Positions 1 to 6,651 of a DNA stretch of 10,605 bases are shown here, in pieces. Positions within the stretch are counted from its first letter, which is position 1, and each line of letters opens with the position of its first letter. The position numbers were made by a program, and so were the translations under genes. The notes under the pieces were generated by a model that was given only the letters and a program-made list of their open reading frames with translations, was not told where the DNA came from and did no database searches. Source of the DNA: an uncultured Ruminococcus sp. (GTDB taxonomy: Bacteria > Bacillota_A > Clostridia > Oscillospirales > Acutalibacteraceae); assembly GCA_902798605.1 (NCBI GenBank), contig CADBXH010000098.1, forward strand, positions 1 to 10,605, given 5' to 3'.

Positions 1-985
1 TGACAGCATCCTTTCGCAGACATATAATAATTTCATTTTGATTCTTGTTGATAATGGTTCTGTTGATAGCAGCGGCGAGATTTGTGACAGATACGCTGCA
101 GATGATGATAGGATCGTTGTGATCCATCAAGTTGATAAGGGCTCAGCCGGTGGAAGAAATACCGGTTTGGATTATGTGTTTCAACACGGCAACAGCGAAT
201 GGATTGCTTTTATCGACAGTGATGATTTTATTCATCCGCTCTACCTTGAGTTTTTATATAAAGCTGCTGTCCAAGGGAATACTGATATTAGCAGCTGTTC
301 CTATGTCAGGACGAAAACATCTGATGTTGAAGAAATAAGCGAGTCGGATTATCGTTGCGAATTGATTACTCCGGAATATTTTTGGGTTAAAGACAGAACA
401 AATGCTGTAGTAGCTTGGTCTAAGCTATATCGGCTAAGCTGCTTTAACGGAATACGTTATCCCGTAGGAAATAGCCGCGAGGATGAATTTACAACCTACA
501 AAGTCCTTTTTCAAAAGAGCAGTATATCAGCAGTATGGCTTCCATTGTATTGTTACGCTTATAATTTTAACAGTAAAATGAGCGGAGGTTGGCATCCGGG
601 ACATTTGGTTGTGTTGGATGCCTTTGAAGAGCAGATACAATATTTTAAGCAGCACGGATATCAAAGAGCCTATAAAATATCCTACGATGCATTGTGTGAG
701 CACTCTATAAAAACAGTACGATATATCAAGGAACTGTCACCAAAATATGATGAATACCTAAGTGACGTAAGAGACCGTCGCAGAAAGGCGCTAAAAGGTT
801 ACAGAAAAGAATTCGGCATTGAAAAAACAATTAGATTACAGTATGAATACAGCGTAAAAGAACCAATAGAGAAAGACAGAAATGGAGAAAAAATCCATAG
901 GTATTTAAAAAGAAAAATTAAAAAGAAATTGATACACAGTCCCATTGGGCAAAGGTATATAAAAGGAAAATGTAAGAATGGTTGA
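1..985 (+). CDS. Family 2 glycosyltransferase, 5' end cut by window edge
   Basis: Probable cytoplasmic, membrane-associated glycosyltransferase adding one sugar from a nucleotide-sugar donor to a lipid-linked capsule repeat unit. The frame is open from base 2, and the codons before the TTG at 38 still encode typical GT2 N-terminal sequence (SILSQTYNNF), so that TTG is internal and the true start lies off the left edge. About 327 residues are visible. GT-A hallmarks are the nucleotide-binding DNGS (50-61), a GGRNTG segment, the metal-binding DSDD (215-226), a W-S-K-L-Y acceptor-side segment near 417-431 and RED-E (476-487) in the catalytic-base position. The C-terminus is rich in Lys/Arg, as is common in peripheral membrane transferases. 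It stops 58 bases before the next gene, on the same strand and probably in one transcript. Donor and acceptor cannot be read from the sequence. Family call confident, specificity unknown. Confidence 0.9.
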   Translation, partial: DSILSQTYNNFILILVDNGSVDSSGEICDRYAADDDRIVVIHQVDKGSAGGRNTGLDYVFQHGNSEWIAFIDSDDFIHPLYLEFLYKAAVQGNTDISSCSYVRTKTSDVEEISESDYRCELITPEYFWVKDRTNAVVAWSKLYRLSCFNGIRYPVGNSREDEFTTYKVLFQKSSISAVWLPLYCYAYNFNSKMSGGWHPGHLVVLDAFEEQIQYFKQHGYQRAYKISYDALCEHSIKTVRYIKELSPKYDEYLSDVRDRRRKALKGYRKEFGIEKTIRLQYEYSVKEPIEKDRNGEKIHRYLKRKIKKKLIHSPIGQRYIKGKCKNG

Positions 986-1043
986 TTTGCTAAATGTAAA
1001 ATGAAGATGAAAGTGATAGCATAAATGAAAGAGAGATGTAAAA

Positions 1044-1946
1044 TTGGATAAGCATGCATATTTGATTATGTGTCATACTAATTTCAATCAGTTGAATGTC
1101 TTGTTTGAATTAATTGATGATGTCCGAAATGATATATATTTGCATATCGATAAAAAATCAAAAGGCTTTTCGTCGTATGAAATTAAAAAACATATACAAA
1201 AATCAAATCTTTTTTTTGTTGATCCTATTAAGGTGGGATGGGGCGGGGATTCTCAGATTAAAGCTGAGCTCCGTTTACTAAAGGAAGCTGTTAAGACAAA
1301 GCATCAGTATTATCATTTGATTTCGGGAATGGATTTGCCCCTGAAAACACAAGATGAGATTCACAGTTTTTTTTTCGAGCATAGCGGTACTGATTTTGTT
1401 GCAATAGAGAAAGATCATCCGCATAATGCGACCAAACTATATATGGATAGATTGCGGTATTATTATTTTTTTCAAAATAAAATCGGATACAGCGCTTGTG
1501 AATCTGATAATCACTTTAACGAAAAGCAGAATAAAAGCATAAAAAGACAGAAAGCTCTTCATATTGACAGAACCAAAAACAAAGGAATAAAATTTGTTAA
1601 AGGTTCTAACTGGTTCAGTATTACTCATAATACGGCCTGCTATGTAGTTCAAACATATAAAAAATTCAGCAGAGTATTCAAATATACATATTGTGCCGAT
1701 GAGATATTCTTGCAAACAATCCTTGCTGCTTCTCCGTTCAACGGCAATATTGAAGATAACAACTTGCGTTATGTTGACTGGGATAGGCGCGAAAGTAACG
1801 CTCATCCGCATATATTTAGAGATGAAGATTTCGATGCGTTGATAAACGCTGATGGTAATAAGCTTTTCGCCAGAAAATTTGACGAAAAGACTGATCCTGT
1901 GATTATCAAAAGGATATATAATTATCTGAAAAATAAAGCTTGCTAA
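1044..1946 (+). CDS. Core-2/I-branching-type glycosyltransferase (GT14, beta-1,6-GlcNAc transferase family)
   Basis: Glycosyltransferase of the Core-2/I-branching family (PF02485, GT14). In animals the family makes beta-1,6-GlcNAc or xylosyl branches; bacterial members occur in capsule and exopolysaccharide loci, where they may add a side branch. The 300-residue protein has the family motifs in order: CHTNFNQ near residue 10, HIDKKS (34-39), SGMDLPLK (94-101), GSNWFSITH (187-195), ADEIFLQT (218-225) and FARKFD (275-280). There is no signal peptide or membrane anchor, unlike the type II eukaryotic enzymes, so it is probably cytoplasmic. The start is TTG at 1044, preceded by a purine-rich AAGAGAG; no in-frame ATG explains the conserved N-terminus. 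Codon use is AT-rich like its two neighbours. The donor could be UDP-GlcNAc, UDP-Xyl or UDP-Gal. Confidence 0.88.
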   Translation: MDKHAYLIMCHTNFNQLNVLFELIDDVRNDIYLHIDKKSKGFSSYEIKKHIQKSNLFFVDPIKVGWGGDSQIKAELRLLKEAVKTKHQYYHLISGMDLPLKTQDEIHSFFFEHSGTDFVAIEKDHPHNATKLYMDRLRYYYFFQNKIGYSACESDNHFNEKQNKSIKRQKALHIDRTKNKGIKFVKGSNWFSITHNTACYVVQTYKKFSRVFKYTYCADEIFLQTILAASPFNGNIEDNNLRYVDWDRRESNAHPHIFRDEDFDALINADGNKLFARKFDEKTDPVIIKRIYNYLKNKAC

Positions 1947-1970
1947 ATAATTTGAAAAGAGGTTGGCAAA

Positions 1971-3173
1971 GTGAATGGACAAGAACATAATCTTGAAAGA
2001 AAAAAAGACAGAATAGAATATGTAGATGGAATAAGAGGGATTTCTTCGATTTTGGTTATTTTTTGCCATCTTGCGTGTGTTTTTATTCCGGGCTTATATT
2101 TTGCAGAACAAATAAATAATGGATTTGAGCATATTTGGATCAATAGTCCACTGAATATTTTGACAAACGGAAATATGCCGGTACAAAGTTTCTTCGTTCT
2201 TTCCGGGTATTTGATCACAAGGAAAATGTATCAATCCAAAAGGAAAATACTATCTCCGTTAAGAGAGTATAGAAAACTATTGCGTGTCGTTATCCCCGGA
2301 ATTGCATTTTCGGCAATTTTAATGGCTTTTGGGTTAATGTTTCATTTGAAAGCGGCAGAAGTTAATTCAACTCTCAGTTTTGTTAAGGATTATAATAATT
2401 TCAGTCCGACATTTTTTAGCGTGATTAAGGATATATTTTTTAGTTCTTTTATCAATAAGAGTATTTATGACGGCCCATTTTGGACCATAAAACATGAATT
2501 TTTAGGAGCCTTATTAATTACCGGATTATCGTATTATGCTGCTTCAAATAAAAAGTCAAAATTGTATTATTTTATTCTTGGAATAGTATTACTGTTTGTC
2601 AATCCCTATCTTGTATCATTTGTGATAGGTGCATTTATATTTGATTGCATTTTTAAGGAGAATGATGATCATACTGTATTCGGTCGTATTATTTCTTTTG
2701 TGTTAAAGAAAAGAATATGTATATTCTTTGTTTTGATTGTTGGCATTTATCTGTTGTGTACAAACAATTATTTGTCCGGTATTTGGAAGCCGATAAAAAT
2801 CTTAAAATTTCTTAATGTAACACCGGAAGTTTCGGTCGCTTTAGGCTGGGGACTTTGCTTGCTTTGTATTGATAAAATCAATTTGATTAAAAAGCTTTTT
2901 GCTATACGTCCATTGATATTTCTCGGAAAAATCAGCGCATATACATATGCGTTTCATTGGCCGATTATTCTTTCGCTTGGATGCGGTATGTATCTGATTT
3001 TGGATGATATGTTACCGTATTATTATTGCGTTCTATTAATATCTATTACTGTAATTATAGTAACAATTATTTTCTCGTTTTTATTTGTAAAGTTATTGCC
3101 AAAAGTATTACGGCTTGAAGAAAAAATAAAAGATGCATTAATCAAAAGGATACCAAATAGAAAAAAGCAATAG
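1971..3173 (+). CDS. Acyltransferase family 3 membrane protein (polysaccharide O-acetylase-like)
   Basis: Integral membrane acyltransferase (PF01757) that probably O-acetylates a sugar of the polysaccharide. The 400-residue protein has about ten hydrophobic segments (for example residues 24-42, 107-125, 199-225, 250-265, 312-345 and 350-375). Family marks are DGIRG (19-23) with the conserved His 33 in FCHL, FFVLSGYLITRK (74-85), WTIKHEF (171-177, with Glu 176) and YAFHWPI (326-332). The C-terminal tail is basic and cytoplasmic-looking. The start is GTG at 1971 with a clear AAAAGAGG ribosome site about 8 bases upstream, and it follows the GT14 gene by 24 bases, so the two are probably co-transcribed. 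It is the last gene before the terminator at 3440-3478. The target could also be a glycan other than the capsule. Confident of family, substrate inferred. Confidence 0.9.
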   Translation: MNGQEHNLERKKDRIEYVDGIRGISSILVIFCHLACVFIPGLYFAEQINNGFEHIWINSPLNILTNGNMPVQSFFVLSGYLITRKMYQSKRKILSPLREYRKLLRVVIPGIAFSAILMAFGLMFHLKAAEVNSTLSFVKDYNNFSPTFFSVIKDIFFSSFINKSIYDGPFWTIKHEFLGALLITGLSYYAASNKKSKLYYFILGIVLLFVNPYLVSFVIGAFIFDCIFKENDDHTVFGRIISFVLKKRICIFFVLIVGIYLLCTNNYLSGIWKPIKILKFLNVTPEVSVALGWGLCLLCIDKINLIKKLFAIRPLIFLGKISAYTYAFHWPIILSLGCGMYLILDDMLPYYYCVLLISITVIIVTIIFSFLFVKLLPKVLRLEEKIKDALIKRIPNRKKQ

Positions 3174-3211
3174 TATTATTCTCTCTTATTGTCGAAAAAT
3201 CTTTTCGTCAA

Positions 3212-3429
3212 ATTAATTGCCCAGACTTGGCAAAAATATTTGCAGTGGAGACCGTTGCTGCAATTTTTAAGATACCAGTTACTTGCCTAACGACTACGAC
3301 GGCGTATTCATAGGAGATCTGGGCTATGACCGTAGGCTTAAGGGTGTCCACATGGGCGGGGTGGACTGCAGTTGCTGTACATCGGTGATTTTCTTCCTCA
3401 ATCTTATTTTTAGCCGAGCTGAAAAATGA
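3212..3429 (+). pseudogene. Degenerate SpoVAD-like fragment, frameshifted and internally deleted
   Basis: Two adjacent frames together resemble the middle of the stage V sporulation protein SpoVAD (thiolase-fold, spore DPA-uptake complex). Frame 2 (about 3212-3270) reads LAKIFAVETVAAIFK; frame 1 from 3271 reads DTSYLPNDYDGVFIGDLG. Joined across a one-base shift at about 3270 they match what I recall of the family, (A)xDTIxxxFxDTGxxPDDYDxIxTGDLG. Directly after GDLG the frame continues YDRRLKGVHMGGVDCSCC, resembling the later family segment with V-x-A-G-G-S-G-C-x-C-S-A, so some tens of residues between appear deleted. The frame stops at 3427-3429. Neither flank is spoVA sequence, so this is a stray remnant. 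The assignment comes from memory of the family, not from a search. Confidence 0.5.
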
Positions 3430-3439
3430 ATAATAGTTT

Positions 3440-3478
3440 TCCCGATAAGCAATATGTTTATCGGGATTTTACTTTTTT
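3440..3478 (+). terminator. Rho-independent terminator
   Basis: A 9-bp perfect stem, TCCCGATAA (3440-3448) with TTATCGGGA (3458-3466), closes a 9-base loop and is followed by TTTTACTTTTTT. It should end the transcript carrying the GT2, GT14 and acyltransferase genes, or originally that of the SpoVAD-like remnant just upstream. Confidence 0.85.
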
Positions 3479-3516
3479 AGGTGTTATACAATCAAGTTTT
3501 AATTTCATCTTTTTCC

Positions 3517-3545
3517 TTGACAATAAACAGCATAGATTATATAAT
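3517..3545 (+). promoter_or_regulatory. Consensus sigma-A promoter for the sugar-nucleotide operon
   Basis: TTGACA (3517-3522) and TATAAT (3540-3545) match the -35 and -10 consensus at all 12 positions with the ideal 17-bp spacer. Transcription would begin near 3552, just after the terminator of the upstream unit, giving a leader of about 200 bases before the epimerase gene at 3755. The leader contains the capE remnant. A 6-bp hairpin (GCTTTT 3563-3568 with AAAAGC 3577-3582) lies near the 5' end. No operator is obvious. Position, consensus and the tight downstream operon all agree. Confidence 0.85.
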
Positions 3546-3595
3546 TTACATTGAGAATTTATGCTTTTACGCAAGCAAAAGCGAGAAATAAAAAA

Positions 3596-3728
3596 TCAGC
3601 ATTTAACGGAGCAGCACTAATGATAACAGGCGGCGCGGGTTCGTTCGGCAACACTGTGCGTAAGCATTTTTTGACGAGCAATATCGGAGAGCTCCGGGTT
3701 TTTCTCTCGCGCTGAAATAAAATCATAG
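3596..3728 (+). pseudogene. capE: CapE/FnlA-type UDP-GlcNAc 4,6-dehydratase/epimerase, N-terminal remnant
   Basis: The frame from 3596 reads SAFNGAALMITGGAGSFGNT and continues through VRKHFLTSNIGELRVF. This is the N-terminal Rossmann strand, TGGxGSFG dinucleotide loop and following helix of the CapE/FnlA/WbjB short-chain dehydrogenase family, which normally continues EIRIFSRDEKKQ. At a run of five T (3699-3703) an extra base breaks the frame. The original frame ends at TGA 3713-3715, while dropping one T restores FSRAEIK, then a stop at 3726-3728. Only about 40 of the usual 330-340 residues remain, and no catalytic residues survive. CapE makes the 4-keto intermediate used by CapF and CapG, whose genes lie in the operon downstream, so this is probably the former first gene of that pathway. 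A 31-residue peptide from ATG 3620 is conceivable (GGAG 8 bases upstream), but I would not call it functional. Confidence 0.75.
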
Positions 3729-3754
3729 AAACCGTATTAATAGGACGTGTTATT

Positions 3755-4840
3755 TTGAATCATTTAGAATTAAAAAACAAAACTATCCTCATCACCGGCG
3801 CGGCGGGTTTTATCGGCGCGAATTTGGTGATGAAGCTTATCAAGACCGGTGAGACTATGACGCTCATCGGATTGGACAATATGAACGATTACTACGATGT
3901 ATCCCTCAAGGAATACCGCCTTGCGGAGATAGAAAAGCTCATAGCGGAAAATCCGCAAATCAAATGGACTTTTGTTAAGGGTGATCTGGTCGACAAGGCT
4001 TTGATAGACAAGCTCTTCGATGAGCACAAATTCGACATTGTTGTAAATTTGGCAGCGCAGGCGGGCGTTCGTTATTCAATCACAAATCCCGATGCGTACA
4101 TCAACAGCAACATAATCGGCTTCTACAATATTCTCGAAGCCTGCCGACATTCTTATGACAATGGGGCTAAGGGCGTGGAGCATCTTGTGTATGCCTCGTC
4201 ATCATCTGTTTACGGCGGCAATAAAAAGGTGCCGTTTTCAACCGATGATATGGTGGACAACCCTGTATCGCTTTACGCGGCGACTAAAAAGAGCAATGAG
4301 CTGTTGGCGCACGCTTACTCAAAGCTATACAACATCCCGTCAACAGGACTTCGTTTCTTTACGGTTTACGGCCCTGCCGGGCGTCCGGATATGGCATACT
4401 TCGGCTTTACGAATAAGCTTATAAAGGGCGAGACTATCCAAATATTCAATTACGGCAACTGCAAGCGCGATTTTACCTTTGTCGATGATATCGTCGAGGG
4501 CGTTATGCGCGTGATGCAAGGCGCTCCCGAGCGAAAAATAGGCGAGGACGGTTTGCCGTTACCGCCGTATGCGGTATATAACATCGGCAACAGCAGTCCG
4601 GAGAATTTGCTCGACTTTGTCGATGTTTTGCAGCAGGAGCTCGTCCGCGCTGGCGTTTTGCCGGAGGATTACAACTTTGAAGAGAACAAAAAACTCGTAC
4701 CTATGCAACCCGGTGATGTGCCTGTAACTTATGCTGACACATCTGCATTAGAGCGTGATTTCGGTTTCAAGCCGTCCACCTCACTTCGCGAAGGTTTAAG
4801 AAAGTTCGCCGAGTGGTATAAAGCTTTTTATCAAGTATAA
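3755..4840 (+). CDS. UDP-glucuronate 4-epimerase (NAD-dependent epimerase)
   Basis: Extended short-chain dehydrogenase that interconverts UDP-glucuronate and UDP-galacturonate by transient C4 oxidation with bound NAD, in the cytoplasm. The 361-residue protein has TGAAGFIG (14-21) for NAD, the IGLDNMNDYYDV segment (38-49) typical of CapI/LpsL-type uronate epimerases, NLAAQAGVRYS (98-108), SSSVYG (149-154) with the catalytic Ser/Thr region, Y174-xxx-K178, and RFFTVYGPAGRPDMA (200-214). The length fits the family. The start is TTG at 3755 with AGGA 9 bases upstream (3742-3745). It is the first intact gene after the consensus promoter and lies 9 bases before the UDP-glucose dehydrogenase that makes its substrate, which strongly supports the specificity over a plain UDP-glucose 4-epimerase. 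Composition is GC-richer than the upstream transferases. Confidence 0.9.
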   Translation: MNHLELKNKTILITGAAGFIGANLVMKLIKTGETMTLIGLDNMNDYYDVSLKEYRLAEIEKLIAENPQIKWTFVKGDLVDKALIDKLFDEHKFDIVVNLAAQAGVRYSITNPDAYINSNIIGFYNILEACRHSYDNGAKGVEHLVYASSSSVYGGNKKVPFSTDDMVDNPVSLYAATKKSNELLAHAYSKLYNIPSTGLRFFTVYGPAGRPDMAYFGFTNKLIKGETIQIFNYGNCKRDFTFVDDIVEGVMRVMQGAPERKIGEDGLPLPPYAVYNIGNSSPENLLDFVDVLQQELVRAGVLPEDYNFEENKKLVPMQPGDVPVTYADTSALERDFGFKPSTSLREGLRKFAEWYKAFYQV

Positions 4841-4849
4841 GGTGATAGT

Positions 4850-6082
4850 ATGAAAATCGCAGTAGCAGGAACAGGCTATGTCGGCTTGTCGATCGCTGTG
4901 CTTTTGGCGCAGCACAACACCGTTAAGGCAGTGGACATCATCCCCGAAAAGGTGGATTTGATCAACAACAAAAAGTCACCCATCCAGGACGACTATATTG
5001 AAAAGTATTTAGCTGAAAAGGAGCTCGATTTGGAAGCGACACTTGACGCGGAATACGCCTACAAGGACGCGGATTTCGTTGTGATCGCCGCGCCGACCAA
5101 CTACGACAGCAAGAAGAATTACTTTGACACATCCGCTGTTGAGACGGTCATTAAGCTTGTGATGCAGGTAAATCCCAACGCGATCATGGTCATCAAGAGC
5201 ACAATTCCGGTCGGCTATACTAAATCTATCCGAGAGAAAACAGGTAGCAAAAATATTATTTTCAGCCCGGAATTTCTCAGAGAGTCCAAGGCGCTATATG
5301 ACAACCTCTATCCGTCCCGAATCATCGTCGGCACCGATATGGATGACGAAAGGCTCGTAGAAGCCGCGCACACTTTTGCGAAGCTTCTTCAAGAGGGTGC
5401 GATCAAAGAGAATATCGACACGCTCTATATGGGCTTTACCGAGGCTGAGGCGGTCAAGCTGTTCGCGAATACATACCTTGCGCTCCGCGTTTCTTACTTC
5501 AACGAATTGGATACTTATGCCGAGATGAAGGGGCTCGACACGCAGCAGATCATCAACGGCGTATGCCTCGACCCGCGTATAGGTTCTCATTATAACAATC
5601 CGTCCTTCGGATACGGCGGATATTGCCTGCCGAAAGACACCAAACAGCTCCTTGCTAACTACAATGACGTTCCGCAGGATATGATGTCCGCTATCGTGCA
5701 GTCTAACCGCACCAGAAAGGATTTCATTGCCGACCGCGTGTTGGAAAAAGCCGGTTATTATTCCGAGAACAGCACTTACAGCGCCGCCAGCGAGAAAAGC
5801 GTAGTTGTCGGCGTATACCGCCTGACAATGAAGAGTAACTCCGATAACTTCCGCCAGAGTTCCATCCAAGGCGTTATGAAGCGTATCAAGGCAAAAGGAG
5901 CAACGGTTATTGTCTATGAGCCGACATTAAAGAACGGCACTACCTTCTTTGGTTCAAAAATCGTCAATGATTTGGATGAGTTTAAAATGCAGTCAAATGC
6001 TATTATTGCCAACCGCTATGATGCTTGCCTTGATGATGTTGCGGATAAGGTTTATACAAGAGATATATTTAAGAGGGATTGA
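4850..6082 (+). CDS. ugd: UDP-glucose 6-dehydrogenase
   Basis: Oxidises UDP-glucose twice with NAD+ to UDP-glucuronate, the precursor of UDP-galacturonate for the adjacent epimerase. The 410-residue protein follows the Escherichia coli Ugd pattern closely: GTGYVG (7-12) NAD loop, SPEFLRES (139-146), [14 protein letters not shown] (200-213) with Lys 203 and Asn 207, [19 protein letters not shown] (241-259) with catalytic Cys 259, then [12 protein letters not shown], and a C-terminal NAD/UDP domain ending [10 protein letters not shown]. It is slightly longer than the E. coli enzyme (388 residues), mainly through an insert at about residues 302-316 before [11 protein letters not shown] 4850 has AAGGTGA overlapping the stop of the epimerase gene, indicating close coupling. 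The last ~200 bases are AT-richer than the rest and lead into the AT-rich VanZ gene. Confidence 0.96.
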   Translation: MKIAVAGTGYVGLSIAVLLAQHNTVKAVDIIPEKVDLINNKKSPIQDDYIEKYLAEKELDLEATLDAEYAYKDADFVVIAAPTNYDSKKNYFDTSAVETVIKLVMQVNPNAIMVIKSTIPVGYTKSIREKTGSKNIIFSPEFLRESKALYDNLYPSRIIVGTDMDDERLVEAAHTFAKLLQEGAIKENIDTLYMGFTEAEAVKLFANTYLALRVSYFNELDTYAEMKGLDTQQIINGVCLDPRIGSHYNNPSFGYGGYCLPKDTKQLLANYNDVPQDMMSAIVQSNRTRKDFIADRVLEKAGYYSENSTYSAASEKSVVVGVYRLTMKSNSDNFRQSSIQGVMKRIKAKGATVIVYEPTLKNGTTFFGSKIVNDLDEFKMQSNAIIANRYDACLDDVADKVYTRDIFKRD

Positions 6083-6083
6083 T

Positions 6084-6638
6084 TTGCTTTTAACCATAAA
6101 AACCCTTCCGAGCGAATTTCCGGGAATATTCGCGCAGAGGATGATTCTTTCTCTGTTGCTGTTTATTGCGCTGTGCGTTTTGTCGGTTGTGCTGTATAGA
6201 AGCGGAAAATATAACAAATCGCAACTGACAGCGGCTATAATTTTATCCGCATATGTAGTAGTGCTGCTCTATTTAACAATATTCGGCAGATATTCGCACC
6301 CGGAATATACATATCAGATACACATTTACAAATCCTATAAGCATTTGCTTGAGCAATTTGATTGGCAGGGCATAAGACAGATCATAATTAACATTGCTAT
6401 GATGATCCCGGTTGGTTTTTTGTTGCCTGTTCTGATAAAAAACAAATATAAGTATCTTCTGACACTAATATCTTTGACATTTGCATTTGTGTTGATACTC
6501 TTTATTGAGAGTATGCAGTTGGTAATGCAATGCGGAACATTTGAAGTGGATGATGTTGTAAACAATTTGCTGGGGACATTGATAGGCTTATTGCTGCATA
6601 AAACAATTATCGCGATTTATCATAAAAGTAAATCATAA
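6084..6638 (+). CDS. VanZ-family membrane protein
   Basis: Small integral membrane protein of the VanZ-like family (PF04892), named after the enterococcal teicoplanin-resistance protein; its biochemical role is poorly known, and members often sit in polysaccharide and cell-envelope loci. I start it at TTG 6084, one base after the ugd stop, because GAGGG at 6073-6077 is well placed; the open frame also runs back into ugd, but that part is out-of-frame ugd coding sequence. The 184-residue product has five hydrophobic segments (about 19-37, 49-67, 98-117, 124-142, 158-177). Family marks are NIAMMIPVGFLLP (103-115), the E142-x2-Q145 pair, and V-DDVVNNLLGTLIG (155-168). It is clearly AT-richer than ugd and capG on either side, suggesting insertion into the operon. 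Resistance to glycopeptides should not be assumed. Confidence 0.85.
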   Translation: MLLTIKTLPSEFPGIFAQRMILSLLLFIALCVLSVVLYRSGKYNKSQLTAAIILSAYVVVLLYLTIFGRYSHPEYTYQIHIYKSYKHLLEQFDWQGIRQIIINIAMMIPVGFLLPVLIKNKYKYLLTLISLTFAFVLILFIESMQLVMQCGTFEVDDVVNNLLGTLIGLLLHKTIIAIYHKSKS

Positions 6639-6651
6639 GAGGAAGACCATT

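Larger units (their letters stand above)
3174..3754. other. Gene-free junction with two decayed gene fragments, a terminator and a promoter
   Basis: No intact gene is seen in this 581-base gap. From left to right it holds an AT-rich stretch with a small hairpin (CGAAAA/TTTTCG, 3193-3207), a GC-richer SpoVAD-like remnant, a rho-independent terminator, a consensus sigma-A promoter, and a CapE N-terminal remnant ending about 25 bases before the next start. It separates the AT-rich transferase block from the GC-richer sugar-nucleotide block and looks like a recombination scar. The parts are listed separately. Confidence 0.7.

Noticed and set aside
1437..2069. 210-residue minus-strand open frame across the GT14 gene
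   Set aside because: It lies opposite a gene with clear GT14 motifs, its product is low-complexity and resembles no family I know; an antisense shadow of AT-rich coding sequence.
3561..3620. 19-residue leader peptide starting at ATG 3561 and overlapping ATG 3620
   Set aside because: Its start would lie only about 9 bases after the predicted transcription start with no ribosome site, and the capE homology in another frame explains most of the stretch.
3174..3754. Insertion sequence or transposon end in the junction
   Set aside because: No transposase frame, no flanking terminal inverted repeats and no target duplication could be found; the fragments are host-type genes.
5294..5869. 191-residue minus-strand open frame inside ugd
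   Set aside because: It is antisense to strongly conserved Ugd sequence including the catalytic Cys region, and has no ribosome site or recognisable domain.
5949..6083. Upstream extension of the VanZ frame into ugd (ATG-like start at 5949)
   Set aside because: It overlaps 134 bases of well-conserved ugd coding sequence in another frame, its N-terminal residues do not look like the family, and TTG 6084 has a better ribosome site.
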